A stretch of 20,309 nt of DNA from Bryobacterales bacterium (lineage in GTDB: Bacteria > Acidobacteriota > Terriglobia > Bryobacterales > Bryobacteraceae): the NCBI GenBank assembly GCA_003132865.1, contig PKYZ01000742.1, positions 1-20,309 of the forward strand, written 5' to 3'. A program made the position numbers and the translations under genes. Below are positions 1-6,774 of the stretch, one piece after another. The first letter of the stretch is position 1; each line of letters opens with the position of its first letter. The notes under the pieces were generated by a model that saw only the letters and a program-made list of their open reading frames with translations, had not been told where the DNA came from and ran no database searches.

Positions 1-1
1 A

Positions 2-150
2 GTCACGGTGGTGAGCCCCGCCACCGACGCCAACAGCACCACGCTGCAGATTTGGGTGCAGGCCGATAACCCCGGCGAGCGCCTCAAGCCCGGCGCCAGC
101 GTCCACGTCAAGATCATCACCGAGCTGGTGAAGAACGCCACCACCGTGCC
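2..150 (+). pseudogene. RND efflux periplasmic adaptor (HlyD/MFP family), internal/C-terminal fragment
   Basis: The frame is open from the left edge and reads VTVVSPATDANSTTLQ followed by IWVQADNPGERLKPGASVHV. This is the late beta-barrel segment of membrane fusion proteins, which bridge an inner-membrane RND pump and an outer-membrane channel. The family likeness stops at about NATTVP (position 150), where a VPxAAL-type stretch and the membrane-proximal domain should follow. Downstream the same frame is simply the antisense of sthA and ends at 220. The gene is therefore cut both by the window edge and by an internal joint with a minus-strand gene. Family assignment comes from the characteristic SPATDANSTT and GERLKPG motifs; the substrate cannot be told. 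Confidence 0.6.
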
Positions 151-885
151 GTCGGCCAGCTGCTCCACGCTCTCCACTTCCTCGCCCAGTCGCATCGTCA
201 CGCGGCTGTCGCGCAGGTGATAGCTCAGCGCCTCAACGATTTCGTTGTCGGCGAATTCCAGCAGGCGCGGCCGTTTCTCGATCAGCGTCACCCGCACTCC
301 CAGCGCCGCGAACATGCAGGTGTACTCGACGCCGATCACGCCGCCGCCGACCACGATCAGGATCTTGGGGATTTCCGGCATCTGGAGGATCTGGTCGCTG
401 CTAATGATCGTGCGGCCGTTCAAGGGCACCTTCGGCGACACCGAGGGCTTCGTCCCGGTGCCAATGATGATGATGCCAGCTTCGTAGTCCGAGACGCCGC
501 GGCTGTTTTCCACGCGGACATGCGTGGGGTCCACAAACCGCGCGGTGCCGTAGATCACCTCAATGCCATTGCGCGAAAGCTGGGCCTGGGTAATGTCGGT
601 TTCGGTCTTGATGACGTGCTGCACGCGGAACCCCAGGTCCCCCATGGTGATCTTTTCCTTCACGCGGTAACTGACGCCGTAGATGCCCTGATACTCGAAT
701 CCCGAGAGGTGCAGCACGGCCTCGCGCATGGTTTTGCTGGGAATCGTGCCGGAGTTGATGCACGTGCCGCCGACCACTTCGCGCTTTTCGATCAGGGCGA
801 CGCGTTTCCCGGATTTGGCGCCCTGTATGGCCGCACGCTGTCCGGCGGGGCCGGAACCGATGACGATCAGATCGTATTGTTGCAT
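137..885 (-). pseudogene. sthA: Soluble pyridine nucleotide transhydrogenase (SthA), N-terminal half only
   Basis: From ATG at 885 the minus strand reads MQQYDLIVIGSGPAGQRAAI, an N-terminal FAD-binding Rossmann motif, then VGGTCINSGTIPSKTMREAV, then the second nucleotide-binding motif VVGGGVIGVEYTCMFAALG. The TCINSGTIPSKT segment has a single Cys in place of the redox CxxxxC pair of dihydrolipoamide dehydrogenase. That points to SthA, which transfers hydride between NADPH and NAD+ in the cytosol. The family-like sequence ends near ESVEQLADGTVVA, about residue 248 of an expected 460-470. The same frame then runs open to the left edge but only as antisense of the efflux adaptor. The C-terminal dimerisation domain is absent, so the protein is unlikely to be active. 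Confidence 0.8.
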
Positions 886-1036
886 AGCGGGTCTGGGTGC
901 TCATCCAATATTAACCCGGTGGCCGCGCGGTGCTGGGGCTCTGGGTTGGCGCGCCGGGGCCAGGGGTCGGGGGCCGCGACGCACGCACAAGAAAGCACAC
1001 CAATGCACAAACGAGTCGTCGCCAGAACAGTCTAAG

Positions 1037-1210
1037 CTATGTATTCACCCAGGGATCTGAATCAGTCCGAAACAACCGCGCCAGCAGGCGGTCAAATGCC
1101 ACTTGGCGGCGGAGACGATTCACTTGAATCTGCTCCGCTCCGGCAGTCTTGTTGAGGCGGTCTTCCAGCCCCCTGCGGAATGCCTCGGCCGTTGCGTACT
1201 CGCGCGGCAT
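1037..1210 (-). pseudogene. AbiEii-type nucleotidyltransferase toxin, N-terminal remnant
   Basis: An ATG at 1210 starts MPREYATAEAFRRGLEDRLN, and 57 residues later the frame stops after SDPWVNT. In the AbiEii/AbiGii toxin family the corresponding start is followed by a VLKGG-type motif of the nucleotidyltransferase fold, just where this copy is lost. It lies 5 nt downstream of the end of the AbiEi antitoxin remnant, the usual antitoxin-then-toxin order of type IV systems. With no catalytic region left it cannot be an active toxin. The assignment rests on the N-terminal similarity plus the operon position, so it is good but not certain. Confidence 0.6.
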
Positions 1211-1215
1211 GGCGA

Positions 1216-1785
1216 TCAGGCGACCTGCCGAAGAAGATCCTCGAAGACTCTCTGCGCCGGGGCGCTAGCCTGACCCGCTTGATTTCCGGTCGCGTGACAA
1301 GCCCGCGATGGAGCGCTTGCCTCAGTGCCTGCCGCAGAAAACCGCGCTCAATGGTATCGGCTTCGATTAAGTCAAGGATGGTTCGGAGGGGCCTCGTATA
1401 AATGAAGCCCGGGAATCTCGCTGTTCCTCCGGAAATGGGCCGGGACGGTCATGTGCAGCTTAGCGGGGTTGAGATCGGAGAGTTCATAAAGACTTAGAGC
1501 GGTCTGGTGACTGTAAACGCCTTCGGGCGCCTCATTCCGATTCCTTGACCACAGTGCCCACTTCACCAGATCGGGATGTTCGGCCATCGGAAACAGGGCG
1601 AGCCTGTAAATCCCACGATACTCGCGAATCCAATTCCCGACCTTCACGTGGTAGGAATGGGTGTTCTCAGCGAAGCCGGCGGCTTTCGCCTGCTTCGTCG
1701 TGAAGAAGCCTTGCTGGGCCTCGGCGATCTCGAAAAGTCGCCGTTGTGCCTCTCGGTGACATCGCGGCATGACACAATACGACAA
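1216..1785 (-). pseudogene. AbiEi-family antitoxin (type IV toxin-antitoxin), two frame disruptions
   Basis: The first reading frame (1372-1785) gives 137 residues: a winged-helix N-terminus (LFEIAEAQQGFFTTKQAKAA), the YRGIYRLALFP strand, and SHQTALSLYELSDL, all typical of AbiEi, which represses its own operon and neutralises AbiEii. After GLHLYEA (about 1390) the frame jumps to PLRTILDLIEADTIERGFLR, so a short segment with a non-multiple of three has been lost. Near 1265 a further shift is needed to reach QRVFEDLLRQVA and the natural stop at 1216. Translation may start at 1785 or at the ATG at 1770 (MPRCHREAQ). The broken C-terminal half and the truncated toxin beside it mean that the system is dead. 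Confidence 0.7.
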
Positions 1786-1860
1786 TTAAACAAATAGTTT
1801 ATGCAACATTGCGCTCAGGGTAGTTAGGCGGCCAGCCAAACTTGCTAAGCTGTTGGCTGA

Positions 1861-3219
1861 ATGGCCGAGTGGTCGCCCACGTCCTGGAAGAGCAAGCCCG
1901 CCGAACAGCAGCCGCAGTACCCGCGCGCTGACGAAGTTGCGCGCGTGGTGGATGAAATCTCGAAACTGCCGCCGCTGGTGACCTCTTGGGAAATCCACGC
2001 GCTGCGCACGCAGTTGGCGGAAGCCGCGCGCGGCGAGCGTTTCCTGCTGCAGGGCGGCGACTGCGCCGAGCGCTACGATCATTGCGACTCCGGCACCATC
2101 GCCAACAAGCTCAAAATCCTGCTGCAGATGAGCCTGGTGCTGGCGCTGGGCGGCCAGCGGCGGGTGATCCGGGTAGGCCGCTTTGCCGGCCAGTACGCCA
2201 AGCCGCGGTCCGACGAGTTTGAGACACGCAACGGCGTCACGCTGCCGAGCTACCGCGGCGACCTGATCAACGGCCCGGAGTTCACCGCGGCGGCGCGCAC
2301 GCCCGACCCTCAGCTTATGCTGCGCGGATACGAGCGGGCCGCGCTGACCCTCAACTTCATCCGCGCCCTGGTGAGCCGCGGTTTCGTGGACCCCGCCCGC
2401 CTGGATTACTGGAACCTGGACTGGGTGAAGGATTCCCCGATGGCCGAAGAGTACCAGCGCATGGCCCGGCAGATCGGCGAGTCCATCCGGTTCATGGAAA
2501 GCCTGATGGGCGTGCATCCGGGCGAACTGCAATGGATCGATTTCTTCACCAGCCACGAGGGTCTGCATCTGCCTTACGAGGAGGCGCAGACCCGCTGCGT
2601 ACCGAGGCAGGAAGGCTGGTACGACCTTTCCACGCATTTTCCCTGGATTGGGATGCGCACGGCCGGTCCGCGCGGCGCGCACGTGGAGTTCTTCCGCGGC
2701 GTCCGCAATCCGATCGGCGTCAAGATCGGGCCGGGGATGCAACCCGGCACGCTGAAAGAAATCATTGAAATCCTGCACCCGGACGACGAACCGGGGCGCC
2801 TCACTCTGATTCATCGCTTCGGCGCGGACTCGATCGCCCGGTTTCTGCCGCCGCTGATTGAGGCCGCGCGCGCCACGGGCAAGACGGTGCTCTGGTGCTG
2901 CGATCCCATGCACGGCAATACGCGCACCACGGCGGATGGCATCAAGACCCGCAACTTCGAGGAGATCCTGGGCGAGCTCGACCAGGCCTTCGACATTCAT
3001 GTGGCTTGCGGAAACCGGCTGGGCGGCATCCACATCGAGCTGACCGGCGAGAACGTGACGGAGTGCATTGGCGGGGCCCGCGGGCTGCGCGAGGCCGATC
3101 TGAAACTGGCCTACAAATCGGGCTTGGATCCCAGACTCAATTACGAGCAGGCGCTGGAGATGGCCTTGTTCATTTCGCGGAAGATGAGCGGCGGCAATGG
3201 ACCGGCTTCAGGCCACTAA
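1861..3219 (+). CDS. 3-deoxy-7-phosphoheptulonate synthase, class II (DAHP synthase)
   Basis: This 452-residue protein catalyses the first step of the shikimate pathway, condensing phosphoenolpyruvate with erythrose 4-phosphate in the cytosol. Class II (plant/mycobacterial AroG) hallmarks are clear: WSPTSWKSKPAEQQPQY at the N-terminus, GGDCAER with metal-ligand Cys68, FAGQYAKPRSDEF (substrate phosphate binding, 110-120), a THFPWIGMRT region, CDPMHGNTR and GGIHIELTGENVTECIGG with the remaining metal ligands. Length matches the family. The ATG at 1861 gives the expected N-terminus; no strong Shine-Dalgarno is visible. The 3' end overlaps a DUF433 gene by 23 nt. It is the one intact housekeeping gene in the otherwise decayed left third of the window. 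Confidence 0.95.
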   Translation: MAEWSPTSWKSKPAEQQPQYPRADEVARVVDEISKLPPLVTSWEIHALRTQLAEAARGERFLLQGGDCAERYDHCDSGTIANKLKILLQMSLVLALGGQRRVIRVGRFAGQYAKPRSDEFETRNGVTLPSYRGDLINGPEFTAAARTPDPQLMLRGYERAALTLNFIRALVSRGFVDPARLDYWNLDWVKDSPMAEEYQRMARQIGESIRFMESLMGVHPGELQWIDFFTSHEGLHLPYEEAQTRCVPRQEGWYDLSTHFPWIGMRTAGPRGAHVEFFRGVRNPIGVKIGPGMQPGTLKEIIEILHPDDEPGRLTLIHRFGADSIARFLPPLIEAARATGKTVLWCCDPMHGNTRTTADGIKTRNFEEILGELDQAFDIHVACGNRLGGIHIELTGENVTECIGGARGLREADLKLAYKSGLDPRLNYEQALEMALFISRKMSGGNGPASGH

Positions 3220-3427
3220 GCCTTTTGGGCTAAGGCAGGGTAAGCCCGTAATTCGCGGAACACGGATACCCGTGGAGCTTCTATTGCGCAAGCGCGCGGA
3301 GGGCGCTGCGATCGAAGATCTCCTGGACGTATACCCCCGGTTGGTAGCAGACGACATTCGGGCAGCGCTGGCCTACGCGGCCGACACTATCGCGCACGAA
3401 ACCGTCCTGGCGATCAGTTCCCAATAA
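3197..3427 (+). CDS. DUF433 family protein, probable antitoxin
   Basis: The 76-residue protein contains QGKPVIRGTRIPVELLLRKR followed by LLDVYPRLVADDIRAALAYA, the core of DUF433 (VapB-like winged helix). Such proteins usually sit directly upstream of a DUF5615 PIN-like protein as antitoxin, as here (9-nt gap). The usual leader, a HPxICxGKPxIRGTR type stretch, is only partly preserved (TKPFGLRQGKPV). The start at 3197 lies inside the last codons of the DAHP synthase gene, so the original N-terminus may have been replaced by the joint. Autoregulation is typical of the family but no operator is evident. Function is inferred from family and neighbour. Confidence 0.7.
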   Translation: MDRLQATKPFGLRQGKPVIRGTRIPVELLLRKRAEGAAIEDLLDVYPRLVADDIRAALAYAADTIAHETVLAISSQ

Positions 3428-3436
3428 ATCAAATCA

Positions 3437-3803
3437 ATGCGTTTCCTCGCGGATGAGTGCTGCGATTTCGCCGCGGTGCGAGTTCTCCGGGCACACGGCC
3501 ATGATGTGCTCGCGGTGAGTGAATTCCAGCACCGCTCCGTGGACAAAGATGTGATGGACCTTGCGCTGGCGGAAAACCGGATACTCCTGACCCGAGGACA
3601 AGGACTTCGGCTGGCTCGTATTCGCAGGGTGGATGGATTCACCCGGTGTGATCCTGATCCGATTTCCCGCCTCCGCGCGGAGTTTGCTCGCGGACGCAGT
3701 TTTGAAGCTGGTGAGCGAACATGCTTCGCAACCGGTGCGGGCCTTCGTAGTCTTACAGCCCGGGGCGGCTAGGATCGGTTTCGGGCCTCACCACCCGCAA
3801 TAA
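3437..3803 (+). pseudogene. DUF5615 PIN-like toxin, single-base frameshift
   Basis: The start reads MRFLADECCDFAAVRVLRAH with an acidic DE typical of PIN-like nucleases, then GHDVLAVSEF and DKDVMDLALAENRILLT. At 3591-3593 a run of three C replaces the expected two. The uncorrected frame goes astray to a stop at 3772. Dropping one C restores EDKDFGWLVFAGWMDSPGVI and a family-like C-terminus ending at 3803. The lost DKDFG motif carries the conserved acidic residues of the fold, so the frameshifted product should be inactive. Together with the upstream DUF433 gene it forms a toxin-antitoxin pair. A homopolymer sequencing error would produce the same picture. Confidence 0.7.
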
Positions 3804-3821
3804 GGCCAGCACGGTCATCAG

Positions 3822-4136
3822 GCAGAAACCACCGCCGCCCCAATCTGGCTGTGCGTGGCCGCGGCCCCGTACTCGCTCGGCCTGCTGCACGCCATCCTTA
3901 CTCTCGTCCGCAAACGCGAGCACCTCTTCCGGGTTTCACTCACGGCGCTTTCCATCGGCGCGGTGCTGCAGTGCGTCTCCATCGGCAACTTCTACGAGAC
4001 GCTCTCGATGTGCGCCTTCCTCATCACCACGCTGTTCCTGTTCGTCTATTGGCGCTACAAAACGGAAAGCCTCAGCGTGTTCATCTTCCCCCTGATTTTC
4101 GTCATGACGCTGGTCTCGACGCTGGGCAACCCGGTG
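3822..4136 (+). pseudogene. ccsA: Cytochrome c biogenesis protein CcsA, N-terminal fragment
   Basis: The frame reads ETTAAPIWLCVAAAPYSLGL, then LLHAILTLVRKREHLFR, NFYETLSMCAFLITTLFLFV and SLSVFIFPLIFVMTLVSTLG. These are four hydrophobic segments of the CcsA/ResC-type haem-handling protein of system II cytochrome c maturation. The normal ATG is missing (the codon before ETTAAP is GCA); a GTG at 3855 could initiate a shorter product. Between VLQCVSI and GNFYETLS a loop of roughly 15-20 residues usual for the family is absent, an in-frame deletion. After STLGNPV the sequence switches in frame to a different protein (glucose-6-phosphate isomerase), so the haem-binding WWD region is lost. Confidence 0.7.
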
Positions 4137-4396
4137 GACGCCCTGGCCGGCCAATCGCTCGCCAAGCTGATCGACGCCGAGCGCCGCGCCATCGCCGCCG
4201 CCATGATCGAGGCCGGCCGCCCGAATTGCACGGTCACGTTGCAGAAGGTGGATGAGGAACACCTCGGCGCATTTCTTGCAGCTCATCGAGTTTGAAACCG
4301 CCTTCATGGGCGAACTGCTGGATATCAACGTATCGGGCGCAGTACGATGCGTATGAGAAGAAGCGGGCTGCGGCGCAGGCTGCTCCTTCTGCGTAA
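4137..4396 (+). pseudogene. pgi: Glucose-6-phosphate isomerase, C-terminal fragment
   Basis: Following directly on the ccsA fragment in the same frame is ALAGQSLAKLIDAERRAIAA, then EAGRPNCTVTLQKVDEEHLG, the last SIS-domain segment of bacterial phosphoglucose isomerases. One extra T near 4276 shifts the frame (uncorrected stop at 4295). Removing it gives LQLIEFETAFMGELLDIN. A further small deletion around 4330-4341, where the usual FDQPGVE motif should lie, must be bridged to reach QYDAYEKKRAAAQAAPSA and a stop at 4396. The piece holds no complete active site. The assignment is by motif order and is firm for the family; the fragment is plainly non-functional. Confidence 0.65.
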
Positions 4397-4480
4397 TGCG
4401 GTGGCTAGCGGGCCGGGCGTCTACGGCGGAGGGGGAACGGCATGGCACCCGAATCTGAAGACTTGCCGGAACATGTGCGC

Positions 4481-4520
4481 GTTCTTGGCGTTCTTGGCGG
4501 GGCTTGGCGTCTTTGCGCGG
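4481..4520. repeat. Short CTTGGCG-type intergenic repeat
   Basis: GTTCTTGGCG occurs twice in tandem, followed by GGCTTGGCGTCTTTGCGCGG, so CTTGGCG recurs three times in 40 nt. It lies in non-coding sequence. Similar AAGACGCCAAG-like intergenic runs are, from memory, common in soil acidobacterial and planctomycete genomes. Confidence 0.5.
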
Positions 4521-4918
4521 GATAAACACTGACCGTATGAGACGATGATTCCCCAATCATCGCCGCCATTTCCCAATTGCCAACAAGTGAATCCCTCGCA
4601 GACGCCAAGGCCCTCCAAGACACCTTTGGCCGATTTTCGATCACGCGTCTCAAACTGCCCCTAACCGATTGAAAACGCAATTAGACGGCGCCGGGTTGTC
4701 CCGAACTTCCGCCGCCACCGTGCTACTGTCGTCTCGAAAGAAATGGCGCCGTTTAAGCGCGCACGGCCGGTCTTTGAAATCCGAATATTAAGGTTACCGC
4801 TCGACGTTACCGCCCGCCCCACGTACGGAAGAATTACCGAACGAACCCAATTCTGCCAGCTAACTCCTTTATTTACAATAGCAGGAATTGGGCGCGGCCG
4901 GTCCAGCACCGGGCGCGC

Positions 4919-4951
4919 GGGCTGAAAGCTGAAAGCTGACCGCTGAAAGCT
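4919..4951. repeat. GCTGAAA tandem repeat
   Basis: Three GCTGAAA units, two adjacent and one after a GCTGACC unit, lie just upstream of the truncated hemG copy. The paralogous leader at 9067-9357 lacks them, so they arose or were inserted after the duplication. Confidence 0.6.
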
Positions 4952-4962
4952 ACCCCCACACT

Positions 4963-4971
4963 TGCGATAAT
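4963..4971 (+). promoter_or_regulatory. Extended -10 promoter of the truncated hemG copy
   Basis: TGCGATAAT (TGN plus GATAAT) occurs 8 nt before the ATG at 4980, identical to the element before the intact hemG. The implied transcript start lies within a few bases of the ATG, so the message would be almost leaderless. No clear -35 box is seen. Confidence 0.45.
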
Positions 4972-4979
4972 CAAGTTTA

Positions 4980-5171
4980 ATGGATGCACCCGTCGCTATC
5001 GTCGGAGGCGGCATCTCCGGCCTGTCCACCGCGTATTACCTGGCCCAGGCCGGCATTCCCTCCACCCTCATCGAAGCGCGCCCGCGGCTCGGCGGCGGCG
5101 TCATTCAAAGCGAAAACGTCGAAGGGTGCGTGATCGAGGGCGGCCCCGATGGCTTCCTCTCCATGAATTGA
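4980..5171 (+). pseudogene. hemG: Protoporphyrinogen oxidase, truncated 63-residue duplicate
   Basis: The reading frame begins MDAPVAIVGGGISGLSTAYY with the FAD-binding GGGISG motif and matches the intact protein at 9358 to residue 62, with an extra glycine in RLGGGVIQ and several changes (QSENVEGCVIEGGPDGFLS). It stops at TGA directly after SMN, where the intact copy continues with KPAAMELIREL. Only the dinucleotide-binding fold start remains, so it is a remnant of duplication. It abuts the 3' end of the minus-strand TIR gene. Confidence 0.85.
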
Positions 5172-5223
5172 ATCTTCCTCGCAAAACGGCTCTGAAGGTG
5201 GAATGACTGAGTAGTGTGAGCCT

Positions 5224-6771
5224 CTACTCCGTCAGAAACCTCCGGCTGTACGTTGTGGCCCGACCGGCCAGATCGCCTTGCTCCTGGGCGACGCGCTCCA
5301 GTTCCCACCGGACGGTCGCCTTGACCGCGCCCAACCGCGCGCCGCAATCTCGCGCCGCCCGCTCTGACTGCTCCCTGGCATGAGCCTCGTCGCCGTCCAA
5401 ATACAACGTGGCGGAGAATTCCAGATGCGCATAGCAGAGCTGCGCGCCTCCAGTGGAGAGACTGACGGGCTGGGCGCCCCCAGACTCGATCGACCATGGC
5501 AACCGGCTCTCCGGCGACTTTGCCACGGCAGGCTCACCCATCCACCCGATGGCGACGCGCTCCAGGTCGTTGGCGGCCTTGAGGTCGCCCAACAGGCGGT
5601 AGATCTTCGCGCTCTCGAGCGCAGCCAGCGGGAACTCCCGGATGCCCCCGTAGACGCGGATGCCCTCCGTGTATTCACCGTGCTTGAAATACTGATCCGC
5701 CAGGTTACAAGCGTATTGAGGTGACGACGGCGCCAGTTCGACAGCCCGCTTGTACATCGTCAGGGCGTGCGCAATGTCGCGTCGCTGGTCGTATAGCACG
5801 CCCATCCGGAAGTATGCCTCCGCCAAACCCTGATCCAGCTTGGCGGCCTCCTTATACCGGCTCATCGCGTCGTCCAGCCGGCCCAGGCCGGCGAGATAGT
5901 CGCCCTCGAGGACCTTCAGGTACGGGTCTTTGGGCGCTTCCTTGAGCAACTGGTTCAGCCGTTGTTCGAAGGCCACAGGATCGGGCTTGAGCTTGGCGAG
6001 GTCCAATATATCGAGGCCAAAGCTCGCCGCCGCATTGCCGGGGTTCAAGCGAAGCGCCTGCTGGTAAGGTGCGCGAGCCTGCTCGTAACGGCCCACCTTC
6101 AAGCTCGCGTCGCCTTGCGCCACATACTGCCGCTCTTGCTCGCGGCGTTGTCGCCAGGCCCACCAGAACCACCCGGCGGCAATCATCAGCACCATCAAGC
6201 CGCCTGCGACGGCCAACCGCCACAGCCGAATCTTGCGCACCACGGGCCGTTCGACAAGCGGAGGTGGCGCCGGAGCCCCACCGCGATGCTCCGGCTCTCG
6301 CCACTCCTGCGCAACCCGCCGCAATCCCTCAACCACGTTCAGAAAGGCGTGGTCATGCAACTTGGGATCATGCGTCGGCCAGTCCACCACCGGCTTAGCT
6401 TCCTTGGGAAGGGCGTTGAGCTTCGCAAACGGTGATGTCTCCCAGTCCGACGGTCTCAGGATCACCGGCACCACGCGTGCTTCACCCGCGGCATGCCGTT
6501 CCAGCGCGCGCTTCATCTCGATGTCGTAGCAATACCTGGATGCCACGAAATCCGGGCTGACCAGCAGCACGATAATATTCGCCGAGTTCAGGTGCTCGTC
6601 AATCTGCCCGGCCCATTCCGAGCCGGCGGTGATCTCGCGGTCATGCCAATCCTGAATCAGCCCGTCCCTCTTGAGTTGGCTCAGGTGCTTGACAAACTCC
6701 TGACGCAGTTCCTCGTCCTCGTGAGCGTAGGAGATAAAGACTTGGAGCGGTCCCTGGGTGGCGCTCTCCAT
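5224..6771 (-). CDS. TIR domain - transmembrane helix - TPR repeat protein
   Basis: The 515-residue protein has three parts. Residues 8-155 are a TIR_2 domain: QVFISYAHEDEELRQEF, DWHDREITAGSEW, then IIVLLVSPDFVASRYCYDIE with Glu85 as likely catalytic glutamate, and ARVVPVILRPSDW. After a proline-rich linker, residues 184-206 form one hydrophobic helix flanked by Arg/Lys. Residues 212-400 are TPR-like helical pairs (YEQARAPYQQALRLNPGNAA, AEAYFRMGVLYDQRRDIAHA), followed by a 100-residue helical tail. Bacterial TIR domains often cleave NAD+ or make signalling nucleotides. The gene starts 3 nt after the caspase stop without its own Shine-Dalgarno, implying translational coupling. Partners and trigger are unknown; it is intact and full length. 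Confidence 0.85.
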   Translation of the reverse strand: MESATQGPLQVFISYAHEDEELRQEFVKHLSQLKRDGLIQDWHDREITAGSEWAGQIDEHLNSANIIVLLVSPDFVASRYCYDIEMKRALERHAAGEARVVPVILRPSDWETSPFAKLNALPKEAKPVVDWPTHDPKLHDHAFLNVVEGLRRVAQEWREPEHRGGAPAPPPLVERPVVRKIRLWRLAVAGGLMVLMIAAGWFWWAWRQRREQERQYVAQGDASLKVGRYEQARAPYQQALRLNPGNAAASFGLDILDLAKLKPDPVAFEQRLNQLLKEAPKDPYLKVLEGDYLAGLGRLDDAMSRYKEAAKLDQGLAEAYFRMGVLYDQRRDIAHALTMYKRAVELAPSSPQYACNLADQYFKHGEYTEGIRVYGGIREFPLAALESAKIYRLLGDLKAANDLERVAIGWMGEPAVAKSPESRLPWSIESGGAQPVSLSTGGAQLCYAHLEFSATLYLDGDEAHAREQSERAARDCGARLGAVKATVRWELERVAQEQGDLAGRATTYSRRFLTE

Positions 6772-6774
6772 GGA

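Larger units (their letters stand above)
4397..4979. other. Intergenic stretch of 583 bp
   Basis: No reading frame here resembles a protein. It holds two short low-complexity repeats (4481-4520 and 4919-4951). From 4639 on it is a diverged copy of the leader that precedes the intact hemG at 9067-9357. The most conserved block is 22 nt around 4829-4850 beginning GAAGAATTACCG, identical in both leaders. Confidence 0.6.
4639..5167 (+). repeat. Direct repeat copy A: hemG leader plus first 62 codons
   Basis: This stretch aligns end to end with 9067-9542 in the same orientation. The leader part is diverged (I estimate about three quarters of bases match, with indels) while the coding part is nearly identical apart from one inserted glycine codon and a handful of substitutions. 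The match ends at CCATGAA (5161-5167), exactly where the caspase/TIR module sequence begins. Copy A has an extra GCTGAAA-repeat insertion not present in copy B. Confidence 0.85.

Noticed and set aside
217..1035. 272-residue + strand open frame opposite sthA
   Set aside because: The minus strand reads as an SthA protein with two nucleotide-binding motifs; the + frame has no recognisable pattern.
1786..3033. 415-residue - strand open frame over DAHP synthase
   Set aside because: Antisense shadow of a clearly identified enzyme, rich in Arg/Ala/Gly with no domain.
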